A stretch of 12,091 nt of DNA from Oscillospiraceae bacterium (GTDB taxonomy: Bacteria > Bacillota > Clostridia > Oscillospirales > Ruminococcaceae), in the NCBI GenBank assembly GCA_031285945.1, contig JAITVF010000087.1:1-12091 (forward strand), given 5' to 3'. The position numbers and the translations under genes were made by a program. Shown in pieces: positions 7,013-12,091 of this stretch (positions within the stretch are counted from its first letter, which is position 1; each line of letters starts with the position of its first letter). The notes beneath the pieces are model-generated. The model ran no database searches. It saw only the letters and a list, made by a program, of their open reading frames with translations, and had not been told where the DNA came from.

Positions 7013-7489
7013 ATGGCGCTGCGAAATATTCGAAAATTTTCCGATGAGATTCTGCGCAAAAAAAGCCGGGAGGTTACCGTGTTTGACGGCCGGCTTTATG
7101 AGCTTCTCGACGATATGGCCGAAACTCTTAATGAAGCTAACGGCGCCGGCATCTCCGCCGTTCAGGTGGGAGTTCTGCGCAGGGCGGCTCTGGTCTGCGA
7201 CGGCGACCGGGTTATCGAGCTTATAAACCCCGTTATCATCGACAGCTCTGAGGAAACGGTCAGCGCCGCCGAGGGCTGCCTTTCCTTTCCCGGCCGGTGG
7301 GGTGAGGTAACAAGGCCAAAGCGGGTTACCGTACGCGCCCAGGACCGCAACGGCGATATTTTTGAGCACACCGGCGAGGATATCACAGCCCGCGCCCTTT
7401 GCCACGAGCTCGACCATCTCGACGGCGTGATCTTTATGGATCTCGCGACCGAGATGCTTGAGGATGAAGACCCGGGGGACGGTGAATAA
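7013..7489 (+). CDS. def: Peptide deformylase
   Basis: Metalloenzyme that removes the N-formyl group from new polypeptides at the ribosome. All three catalytic motifs are present in the 158-residue product: motif 1 GAGISAVQ (44-51; usually GxGLAAxQ), motif 2 EGCLS (87-91, metal ligand Cys89) and motif 3 HELDH (131-135, two metal-ligand histidines and the catalytic Glu132). Length fits the type 1 enzymes. The ATG at 7013 follows AAAGGA (6994-6999) with rather long spacing (13 nt), but no better start exists in frame. It lies 35 nt after priA as in other Bacillota. The usual next gene, fmt (Met-tRNA formyltransferase), is not here; rsmE begins 3 nt after the stop. Confidence 0.97.
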   Translation: MALRNIRKFSDEILRKKSREVTVFDGRLYELLDDMAETLNEANGAGISAVQVGVLRRAALVCDGDRVIELINPVIIDSSEETVSAAEGCLSFPGRWGEVTRPKRVTVRAQDRNGDIFEHTGEDITARALCHELDHLDGVIFMDLATEMLEDEDPGDGE

Positions 7490-7492
7490 CCT

Positions 7493-8215
7493 GTGCCACG
7501 TTTTTTTCTTGAAGCAATCGGGGACGGTGCCGCCCAGATAACCGGCGAGGACGCCAGGCACATCGCGAGGGTGCTTCACATGCAGGCGGGCCGCGAGCTC
7601 ACAGTGAGCGATACAAAGGGAACCGATTACCTCTGCCGCATCCTTTCGGCAGCTCCCGAGGCGGTAACGGTAGAGGTTATTTCATCAAAGCCCTGCGCGG
7701 CCGAGCCTGGGGCCCGTATAAGCCTCTACCAGGCAATGCCCAAATCCGACAAGCTTGAGTTTATAATTCAAAAGGCGGTGGAGCTGGGCGCCTGTGAGAT
7801 TACCCCGGTCATAACCTCGCGCTGCATATCCCGCCCCGGAAACAGGGCTATGGACCGCAAGCTTGAGCGCTGGCAAAGAATAGCGTTTGAGGCCGCTAAG
7901 CAGTGCGGACGGGGAATTATCCCCAAGGTAAACCCGCTGCTTGAGTACGAGGACGCGCTGGCCAAAATGGCCGCGGCTGAGCTTGCCGTTCTGCTTTACG
8001 AGGAGAGCCGCCTTCCGCTTAGCGAGGCCCTTACCCCTTCGCCCAAAAGCGCCGCCCTCATGGTGGGCAGCGAGGGCGGATTTTCTCAGGCGGAGGCTCT
8101 TGCGGCTACAGAAAAGGGAATCGCCGTCGCAAGCCTTGGCGGCAGAATACTCCGCTGCGAAACAGCTCCCATATGCGCTCTTAGCGTACTCCTTTACCAC
8201 CTGGGCGAGCTTTAA
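7493..8215 (+). CDS. rsmE: 16S rRNA (uracil-1498-N3)-methyltransferase RsmE
   Basis: SPOUT-class methyltransferase that methylates U1498 of 16S rRNA in the 30S subunit. The 240-residue product matches family length. The N-terminal PUA-like domain has MPRFFLEAI and DARHIARVLHMQAGRELTVSD. The SPOUT part has ISLYQAMPKSDKLEFIIQKA and VELGACEITPVITSRC, then the knot motifs VGSEGGFS (191-198; usually IGPEGGFS) and LGGRILRCETA (215-225), which form the SAM site. The start is GTG 7493, supported by the family opening (MxRFF) and a GGTGA ribosome site (7481-7485) overlapping the end of def. More often this gene sits beside prmA/dnaJ; here it occupies the position where fmt is expected. Confidence 0.95.
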   Translation: MPRFFLEAIGDGAAQITGEDARHIARVLHMQAGRELTVSDTKGTDYLCRILSAAPEAVTVEVISSKPCAAEPGARISLYQAMPKSDKLEFIIQKAVELGACEITPVITSRCISRPGNRAMDRKLERWQRIAFEAAKQCGRGIIPKVNPLLEYEDALAKMAAAELAVLLYEESRLPLSEALTPSPKSAALMVGSEGGFSQAEALAATEKGIAVASLGGRILRCETAPICALSVLLYHLGEL

Positions 8216-8223
8216 CGCTCTAC

Positions 8224-8234
8224 GAACACAGCTT
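8224..8234 (+). repeat. Third copy of the 11-mer from the rpoZ-priA inverted repeat
   Basis: GAACACAGCTT here is identical to 4521-4531 and inversely to 4466-4476, the arms of the inverted repeat after rpoZ. It lies 8 nt after the rsmE stop and just ahead of the palindromic element at 8239. No partner arm is visible nearby. It may be a remnant of a repeat family or a chance match. Confidence 0.35.
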
Positions 8235-8238
8235 ATAA

Positions 8239-8335
8239 TACTAATCCGCAAATAAAATGCTTTTATATACCCTATTGCTTCCCCCGCCTCTGGCGGAGAA
8301 GCAATAGAAAGAAGTATTTTAAATGCGGAGTAGTA
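8239..8335. mobile_element. MITE-like palindromic repeat, copy 1
   Basis: A 97-bp near-palindrome with imperfect terminal inverted repeats (TACTAATCCGCA on the left, TGCGGAGTAGTA on the right) and a central hairpin at 8272-8307 (CTATTGCTT / AAGCAATAG enclosing CCGCC-TCT-GGCGG). The same element recurs at 8933-9034 in the same orientation; the right-hand ~36 bp differ at only one base. TA lies at both ends, as expected if an IS630/Tc1-type transposase moved it. No transposase is encoded. The central stem carries an asymmetric internal loop, so this copy looks more decayed than copy 2. Confidence 0.72.
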
Positions 8336-8386
8336 CAAGAATAAAGGCGACGACTATTACCAGGCAACTGGCCGGGGGTGTTGCTC

Positions 8387-8923
8387 TTGAACCGTATTTT
8401 ATACTCGCGCAGGGCGTGCGAGCTTATAACGGCGCTGCTGCTGGCGGCGGCGCTGCTGCTGAGCGGAATTCTCGCGACTCAGCGTCTCTTCGAGAGCCCC
8501 CTGTACCGCCGCAGCCAGATCATACGATCTATCTTTGCGGGCGCTGAAGAAAAGCCCGGCTCGGGCGCCAAAGCTCCCGGCTGGGCCGCTCTGCTCACAG
8601 ACGGCCGCCACCGAGAGGTGCTTTTAAAATTTGCCGGCGCCCTGGCCAACGCTTATGTGAGCTTTGAGCTTATCCCGGTAGAGGAGCCCGATACCTTTGC
8701 GGCTATATACAAAAGCCTGGGCGAAAGCGTTGATATCGAGGATTTCTCTTATCACCGCAAAAACCTCACCATCACGGGCTCCTCCCCCGATGAGGCGGGC
8801 TACGAGGCTTTTCTTTCCCGCCTTGAAGAAACCGGGCGCTTTGGCGGCGTTACGGGGCACAGCTACACCTCGACCGACGACAGCACAAGATTTGAGATCG
8901 AGTGCATAGCCGGGGGCCAATAA
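8387..8923 (+). CDS. Single-pass membrane protein with PilN-like C-terminal half
   Basis: I do not recognise a specific family name. The 178-residue product has a short basic N-terminus (NRILYSRR), one hydrophobic segment at about residues 13-30 (LITALLLAAALLLSGILA), and then a soluble region presumably outside the membrane. The last ~75 residues contain VDIEDFSYHRKNLTITGSS, FLSRLEETGRFGGVTGHSYT and FEIEC. This follows the beta-strand/helix pattern of type IV pilus assembly protein PilN (LTLEGxA...FLxxLExSxxFxxV...F). No pilM, pilO or pilin genes are adjacent, so a pilus role is only a hypothesis. TTG 8387 is preferred because GGGGG (8374-8378) lies 8 nt upstream; GTG 8378 (181 residues) and TTG 8381 are alternatives. 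It stands between two copies of the same palindromic repeat. Confidence 0.75.
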   Translation: MNRILYSRRACELITALLLAAALLLSGILATQRLFESPLYRRSQIIRSIFAGAEEKPGSGAKAPGWAALLTDGRHREVLLKFAGALANAYVSFELIPVEEPDTFAAIYKSLGESVDIEDFSYHRKNLTITGSSPDEAGYEAFLSRLEETGRFGGVTGHSYTSTDDSTRFEIECIAGGQ

Positions 8924-8932
8924 ATATAGTTA

Positions 8933-9034
8933 TACTACTCCGCGATTAAAATGCTTTTATAATATTATTCTATTGCTCCCCCCGCCTCTGGCGGGGGGAG
9001 CAATAGAAAGAAGTATTTTAAATGCGGAATAGTA
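8933..9034. mobile_element. MITE-like palindromic repeat, copy 2
   Basis: A 102-bp copy of the element at 8239-8335, beginning 10 nt after the stop of the PilN-like gene. The terminal repeats are TACTACTCCGC and GCGGAATAGTA. The core is a perfect 17-bp hairpin (CTATTGCTCCCCCCGCC, 8970-8986; GGCGGGGGGAGCAATAG, 8990-9006) with a TCT loop. The outer arms (TAAAATGCTTTTA on the left, AAGTATTTTAAATGC on the right) also pair largely with each other, so the whole element can fold into one long stem. As RNA it could also serve as a 3'-end structure for the upstream gene. Confidence 0.75.
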
Positions 9035-9064
9035 TTACTCGTCAAATATACAGCGCAAGGCAAC

Positions 9065-9128
9065 GCGCCGCATATTTTCTCGTCCGCCGTCGGCAGGGGG
9101 AGAGAGAAAATATGCGGCGCTGATTTTT
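9065..9128. terminator. Probable terminator between convergent genes
   Basis: A perfect 17-bp inverted repeat, GCGCCGCATATTTTCTC (9065-9081) and GAGAAAATATGCGGCGC (9104-9120), has a 22-nt loop containing GCCG-T-CGGC. On the plus strand it is followed by TGATTTTT (9121-9128). It lies between a plus-strand gene ending at 8923 and the minus-strand lacI-type gene ending at 9162. Its position and symmetry suit a shared terminator, better for the plus strand because the minus-strand flank has only a scattered T-rich stretch. Confidence 0.68.
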
Positions 9129-9161
9129 GCGCAATTTATGCGATTTGCGTAAACGGCGCCG

Positions 9162-10163
9162 TTACTCGGCCGCGCATTCTTTTGTGCTGCCGCGCCTGAC
9201 CAGCTTATAGGCCATAACTACGCGCTTTACGATAGCCTCTTTATCCTGGATGCGCTCAAGCAAAAGGTCGAAGGAGGTTTTGCCCATTTCGTAGCCGGGC
9301 TGCTCTATTGAGGTGATGGACGGGGTGCACAGCTCGGCGATATAGGTGCCGTCAAACCCGACAATGTCAACGTCGACCCCCGGGCGTTTTCCATGCTCCA
9401 TAACGTACTTCATGACGCCGCAGGCCAATTGATCGCTCGAGCAGAATAAGGCGGTGGGCGGATGCTCCAGCTCCATAAGGCGGCGGCAGGCATCGTAGCC
9501 GTCGTAGAGATTATAGTCGCTCTCGCCCAGATACTGCCTTAAGAACTTGATCTTATTGCTCTCCAGGGCGCGCCTGTATCCTTTTTCGCGCTCGATCTCA
9601 TATTTGCGGTCAAAATTGCCGTTGATCAATCCGATGCGCTGATTCCCAAGCCCGATAAGGTAGTTGGTGGCTTCAAACGCCGCAGCCTCGTCGTCGATAC
9701 AGGTATAGCTGATGTGGCCGCCAAGGGAACGGGAGCAGCACTGAACAAGCGGGTTGAGGGCTGCAAACGCGTCGAGCTCCTCGTCCGACGCGGCGGCGGT
9801 CAGCAGAATAGCCCCGTCAAGCTGATTTGCCCGCACCATATTAAGATATCGCTTTTCAATGTCGTAATCCCGGTGGGTGTTGCAAATAAGCACGTCGTAG
9901 CCGTTGGCGCTGGCCCTGTGCTCCACTCCGGCCAGGACACGGGCAAACAAAGGGTTTGCCATTGTTGGCAGCAAAACCAGTATCTTGCCCTTTTGCTGCC
10001 CAAGCAAAGCCCTGCCCACCAGCTCCGGCTTATAGCCGGTAGACTCCATTACCTCCAATACCCTCTGCCTTGTTTTCTCGGCGACCCGCTCGTCCAGGTT
10101 TATAACCCGTGAAACTGTTGCCACAGAGGTTTCGGCCAACAACGCGATATCCTTTATATTCAT
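9162..10163 (-). CDS. LacI/GalR-family transcriptional regulator
   Basis: DNA-binding regulator expected to respond to a small molecule. The 333-residue protein has the typical length. It has an N-terminal helix-turn-helix (MNIKDIALLAETSVATVSRVIN, about residues 3-22), a hinge (GYKPELVGRALLGQQ), and a periplasmic-binding-protein-like ligand domain (GKILVLLPTMANPLFARVLAGVE, LIGLGNQRIGLING, PPTALFCSSDQLACGVM, VDIVGFDGTYIAELCTPSITSI). The ATG at 10163 is chosen because GGGAG (10171-10175) is 7 nt upstream and homology begins there; the frame stays open 21 codons further but has no ribosome site. It has its own strong promoter and is transcribed away from the oxidoreductase gene, so it probably controls that operon and perhaps itself. 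The effector cannot be deduced. Confidence 0.94.
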   Translation of the reverse strand: MNIKDIALLAETSVATVSRVINLDERVAEKTRQRVLEVMESTGYKPELVGRALLGQQKGKILVLLPTMANPLFARVLAGVEHRASANGYDVLICNTHRDYDIEKRYLNMVRANQLDGAILLTAAASDEELDAFAALNPLVQCCSRSLGGHISYTCIDDEAAAFEATNYLIGLGNQRIGLINGNFDRKYEIEREKGYRRALESNKIKFLRQYLGESDYNLYDGYDACRRLMELEHPPTALFCSSDQLACGVMKYVMEHGKRPGVDVDIVGFDGTYIAELCTPSITSIEQPGYEMGKTSFDLLLERIQDKEAIVKRVVMAYKLVRRGSTKECAAE

Positions 10164-10194
10164 CTTAAATCTCCCGCTAAAACTCATGTAATAC

Positions 10195-10223
10195 AGTATA
10201 CATTCAATTGTAACAGATGTCAA
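10195..10223 (-). promoter_or_regulatory. Sigma-A promoter of the LacI-family gene
   Basis: On the minus strand, -35 TTGACA (10218-10223, perfect) and -10 TATACT (10195-10200, 5 of 6) are 17 nt apart. The start point is near 10188, about 25 nt before the start codon. The spacer contains TGTTACAATTG; TGTTACA also occurs downstream of the divergent promoter (10573-10579), so it may be part of a shared operator. Confidence 0.82.
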
Positions 10224-10358
10224 CAAAGGACATAATTCAAAAACATGCTCAAATATTTCGCAGTATGTGTAATTAGTATTTTATAGAATCAGTCGGATTA
10301 AATATAATTAAAGAAGCATTTGCGTTACAAGCTTATTAAATTATTAAGTCTGCGCCGG

Positions 10359-10372
10359 AATAATCGCTTATT
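10359..10372. promoter_or_regulatory. Candidate LacI-family operator
   Basis: AATAATCGCTTATT is symmetric about a central CG, with five of six positions matching on each side (AATAAt-CG-cTTATT by half-site). A central CG with A/T-rich arms is the form common to LacI/GalR operators. It lies between the two divergent promoters, but about 140 bp upstream of the plus-strand one, so its role is uncertain. Confidence 0.3.
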
Positions 10373-10510
10373 TGCTTTAACTTAAAGGAAATTTGTAGAT
10401 TATATTATGGATTAATTTTCCCAAAAGCATTTTTGAATTATTTATTATTGTGAATATCTACAAAATTATAACCGTTTAGTCGTAAAATAAGTAAAAACTT
10501 AAAATTTGTA

Positions 10511-10539
10511 TTGTGTAATTATTTGGTTTGTAGTATAGT
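10511..10539 (+). promoter_or_regulatory. Probable promoter of the FAD-oxidoreductase operon
   Basis: A -10 TATAGT (10534-10539, 5 of 6) is preceded by a weak -35 TTGTGT (10511-10516, 3 of 6) at 17 nt. The start point would be near 10546, giving a ~60-nt leader. A weak -35 fits a regulated gene. Confidence 0.55.
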
Positions 10540-10553
10540 GTGGAAAACAAGCC

Positions 10554-10580
10554 GTGAAACAATTTACATTTTTGTTACAC
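10554..10580. promoter_or_regulatory. Candidate operator just downstream of the oxidoreductase promoter
   Basis: GTGAAACAA (10554-10562) and TTGTTACAC (10572-10580) are inverted repeats with one mismatch, 9 nt apart. The site lies just after the predicted transcription start, where a repressor would block transcription. It lacks the central CG of classical LacI sites, but TGTTACA recurs in the lacI-type promoter spacer. Confidence 0.35.
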
Positions 10581-10604
10581 TAACGCGAACGAGGAGGAGC
10601 TGCT

Positions 10605-11951
10605 TTGAGCAAGTTCATCATGGAAGAAGCACAGAGAATTCCCGTTTACAGGCAGGCAGACGTGCTGGTGGTCGGCGGAGGTCCGGCGGGGCTCTGCGCG
10701 GCGGTTAGCGCCGCGCGCGGCGGCGCGAGTGTGGTGCTTATGGAGCGGTACGGTTATCTGGGAGGCATGGCGACCGGCGGATACGTTCTTCTTTTGGACT
10801 GTTTGGACGACGGCAGGGGCAAAGTCGTTATAAAGGGTCTTGTGGAGGAAATGATCGAGCGCCTTCGCAAATACGACGGCATCATAGAGCAGCCCGAGGA
10901 GTGCAGGGGCTCCTCTAAGCAGGAGGATATCCTAAAATGGCGGCGCTGGGGCGCGACAGGCGGCGAGGATAAGATAGTGCGCTACAGCCCTGTTGTGGAC
11001 CCCGAGATGATGAAGTGCGCGGCCAACGACATGGCCCTGGAGGCGGGAGTGGACCTGCTGCTTCACGCGTGGTTTTCAAAGGCATATGTAGAGGACGGCA
11101 CGGTAAAGGGCGCGATATTCGATTCTAAATCGGGCAGGCAGGCGGTTCTGGCTAAGGTGACGATAGACTGCACCGGCGACGGCGACGTTTTTTACACCGC
11201 GGGGGCGGAATATTCCACCGGCAACCTGCCGCTGGGCCTCGTCTTCCGGGTGGCCAATATTGACCTTGACAAGGCCGAAGGCTACCTCGCCGCCGGCGAT
11301 AACGCCAAAAAGGTAGAGCGGGATATCAAAGAGATCCGGGGCGTTTCTGGCGGGTACAGCTTCGGCGAGCTTCCCATGGGCTTTTTCATGCACGGCAATG
11401 TGAGCAATATCGTATGGTTCAACACCACCATACAGGGCAGCGCCGTGGATATAGCGGACCTGGCCCGCGCTGAGATAGAAATCCGCGGGGCAATGGTGCG
11501 GACGATGGATTACTTTAAGGCAAACGTACCGGGCTTTGAAAAGGCCGTGGTCATAGATACGGCGCCCCAGGTCGGCACTCGCTCAAGCCGTATGCTCACG
11601 GGCAAATACGTTATTACCCGCAAGGAGCTTATGGAGGGCGCCGCCTATGAGGACGCGGTCGTGGCGGCTCAGCCGCCCTACCGCCAGTTTGACCCAGATC
11701 ACCCGCTTAAGCTGATCCCTTACAGGTGCTTCCTGCCTAAGGATTTAAAGGGGCTGTTGGTATCGGGGCGCTGCCTGTCGGGCGATTTCGGCGCTATAGA
11801 GATGCTGAGGGTTATCCCCACGGTAATGCTAATGGGTCAGGCCTGCGGCGCCGCGGCCGCCATGGCGGTACAAGGCGGAGTCGACGTGGGCGATGTAGAC
11901 ATTGGGGAGCTGCAAGACAATATCCGCGCGCAAAACGTATATCTTCCGTAA
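10605..11951 (+). CDS. FAD-dependent oxidoreductase (FAD_oxidored family)
   Basis: Flavoprotein of unknown substrate. The 448-residue product begins with a Rossmann FAD-binding motif VLVVGGGPAGLCAA (GGGPAG at 24-29), followed by an acidic residue after VVLM (E48) and GYLGGMATGG. DCTGDGDV (188-195) is the second FAD-contact motif. The C-terminus has IPYRCFLPKDLKGLLVSGRC (SGRC 387-390) and RVIPTVMLMGQACGAAAA, typical of the PF12831-type FAD_oxidored group. No signal peptide or membrane segment is seen, so it is cytosolic. TTG 10605 is preferred because a strong GAGGAGGAG (10591-10599) lies 5-7 nt upstream; ATG 10620 is a weaker alternative. It is divergent from a LacI-type regulator and is followed after 41 nt by a MaoC-like gene, suggesting a catabolic operon. 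Confidence 0.9.
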   Translation: MSKFIMEEAQRIPVYRQADVLVVGGGPAGLCAAVSAARGGASVVLMERYGYLGGMATGGYVLLLDCLDDGRGKVVIKGLVEEMIERLRKYDGIIEQPEECRGSSKQEDILKWRRWGATGGEDKIVRYSPVVDPEMMKCAANDMALEAGVDLLLHAWFSKAYVEDGTVKGAIFDSKSGRQAVLAKVTIDCTGDGDVFYTAGAEYSTGNLPLGLVFRVANIDLDKAEGYLAAGDNAKKVERDIKEIRGVSGGYSFGELPMGFFMHGNVSNIVWFNTTIQGSAVDIADLARAEIEIRGAMVRTMDYFKANVPGFEKAVVIDTAPQVGTRSSRMLTGKYVITRKELMEGAAYEDAVVAAQPPYRQFDPDHPLKLIPYRCFLPKDLKGLLVSGRCLSGDFGAIEMLRVIPTVMLMGQACGAAAAMAVQGGVDVGDVDIGELQDNIRAQNVYLP

Positions 11952-11992
11952 CGGACCCAAAAGATAATATCACCCCCAGGAGGCTTTTGCAG

Positions 11993-12091
11993 ATGCCTGA
12001 GTATAAATATTTCGAGGATTTTGAGCTGGGCGAGGTTCAGATCAGCTCCGGGCGCACAATGACCGAGGCGGACATACGCCTGTTTATCGGC
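11993..12091 (+). CDS. MaoC-like hydratase/dehydratase, N-terminal fragment (runs off the window)
   Basis: Only 33 codons are present. The opening MPEYKYFEDFELGE, then SSGRTMTEADIRLF, is the typical N-terminus of MaoC-family hot-dog-fold proteins, which hydrate or dehydrate acyl-CoA thioesters (enoyl-CoA and mesaconyl-CoA hydratases, for example). The active-site Asp/His motif lies beyond the window. A strong AGGAGG (11978-11983) sits 9 nt before the ATG, and no terminator separates it from the FAD-oxidoreductase, so they are probably one transcript. The identification rests on a short stretch. Confidence 0.75.
   Translation, partial: MPEYKYFEDFELGEVQISSGRTMTEADIRLFIG

Larger units (their letters stand above)
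10224..10604. other. AT-rich divergent intergenic region, no gene seen
   Basis: The whole non-coding stretch is 10164-10604 (441 nt). It is visibly much more AT-rich than the surrounding genes and contains no credible coding frame. It holds the lacI-type promoter at one end, a plus-strand promoter at 10511-10539, two candidate operators (10359-10372 and 10554-10580), and a 9-bp inverted pair TTTGTAGAT (10392-10400) / ATCTACAAA (10456-10464) that could be chance in such DNA. I see no riboswitch signature or strong hairpin here. Confidence 0.6.

Noticed and set aside
7142..7168. Variant motif 1 (GAGISAVQ) in peptide deformylase as a sign of inactivity
   Set aside because: It still fits the GxGxxAxQ pattern and both metal-binding motifs are intact, so the enzyme should be active.
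8323..8547. 74-codon open frame overlapping the right end of repeat copy 1 and the PilN-like gene
   Set aside because: It starts inside the repeat, lacks a ribosome site, and is out of frame with the gene that has a membrane segment and a domain pattern.
10392..10464. 9-bp inverted pair TTTGTAGAT / ATCTACAAA, 55 nt apart
   Set aside because: In such AT-rich DNA a match of this length can easily be chance, and it is far from both promoters.
10511..10708. 65-codon open frame across the oxidoreductase promoter and start
   Set aside because: It covers the predicted promoter and overlaps the FAD-oxidoreductase in another frame.

Overview
The window looks like chromosomal DNA from a moderately GC-rich Bacillota (Firmicutes) of the Clostridia type. 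The main reason is the gene run yicC/yloC - remA - gmk - rpoZ - priA - def, which is the Bacillus/Clostridia order. Strong AGGAGG-type ribosome sites, TTG and GTG starts, sigma-A promoters and a lysine (L-box) riboswitch agree with this. A gut Oscillospirales-like clostridium is a reasonable guess, but the sequence alone does not settle it.

Layout. (1) Positions 1-675, minus strand: the 5' end of an aspartate-semialdehyde dehydrogenase gene (asd), preceded by a full regulatory leader made of a sigma-A promoter, an L-box lysine aptamer and an intrinsic terminator. The gene should be switched off by lysine. (2) 721-2399, plus strand: queA (queuosine tRNA modification) and upp (uracil salvage), 17 nt apart. 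(3) 2433-8215, plus strand: a strong promoter and then yicC, remA, gmk, rpoZ, priA, def and rsmE, a housekeeping cluster. remA/gmk and gmk/rpoZ overlap by 8 nt. Compared with B. subtilis, coaBC is missing between rpoZ and priA, where a 16-bp inverted repeat now lies, and fmt is missing after def, where rsmE now lies. (4) 8216-9034: a small single-membrane-segment protein with a PilN-like C-terminal half, bracketed by two ~100-bp copies of one palindromic, MITE-like repeat. (5) 9065-9128: a 17-bp hairpin between convergent genes, probably a shared terminator. (6) 9162-12091: a LacI-family regulator (minus strand), an AT-rich 441-bp divergent intergenic region with promoters both ways and candidate operators, then an FAD-dependent oxidoreductase and the start of a MaoC-like hydratase gene. 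This has the layout of a locally regulated catabolic operon of unknown substrate that continues past the window.

Most of the window is conserved core genome. The parts that merit attention are the leader of asd, the two repeat families (4450-4541 and the 8239/8933 pair), the orphan PilN-like gene between repeats, the unusual Walker A residue in Gmk, and the LacI/oxidoreductase/MaoC locus. I found no CRISPR array, tRNA, rRNA, transposase gene, phage gene or recognisable defence system.
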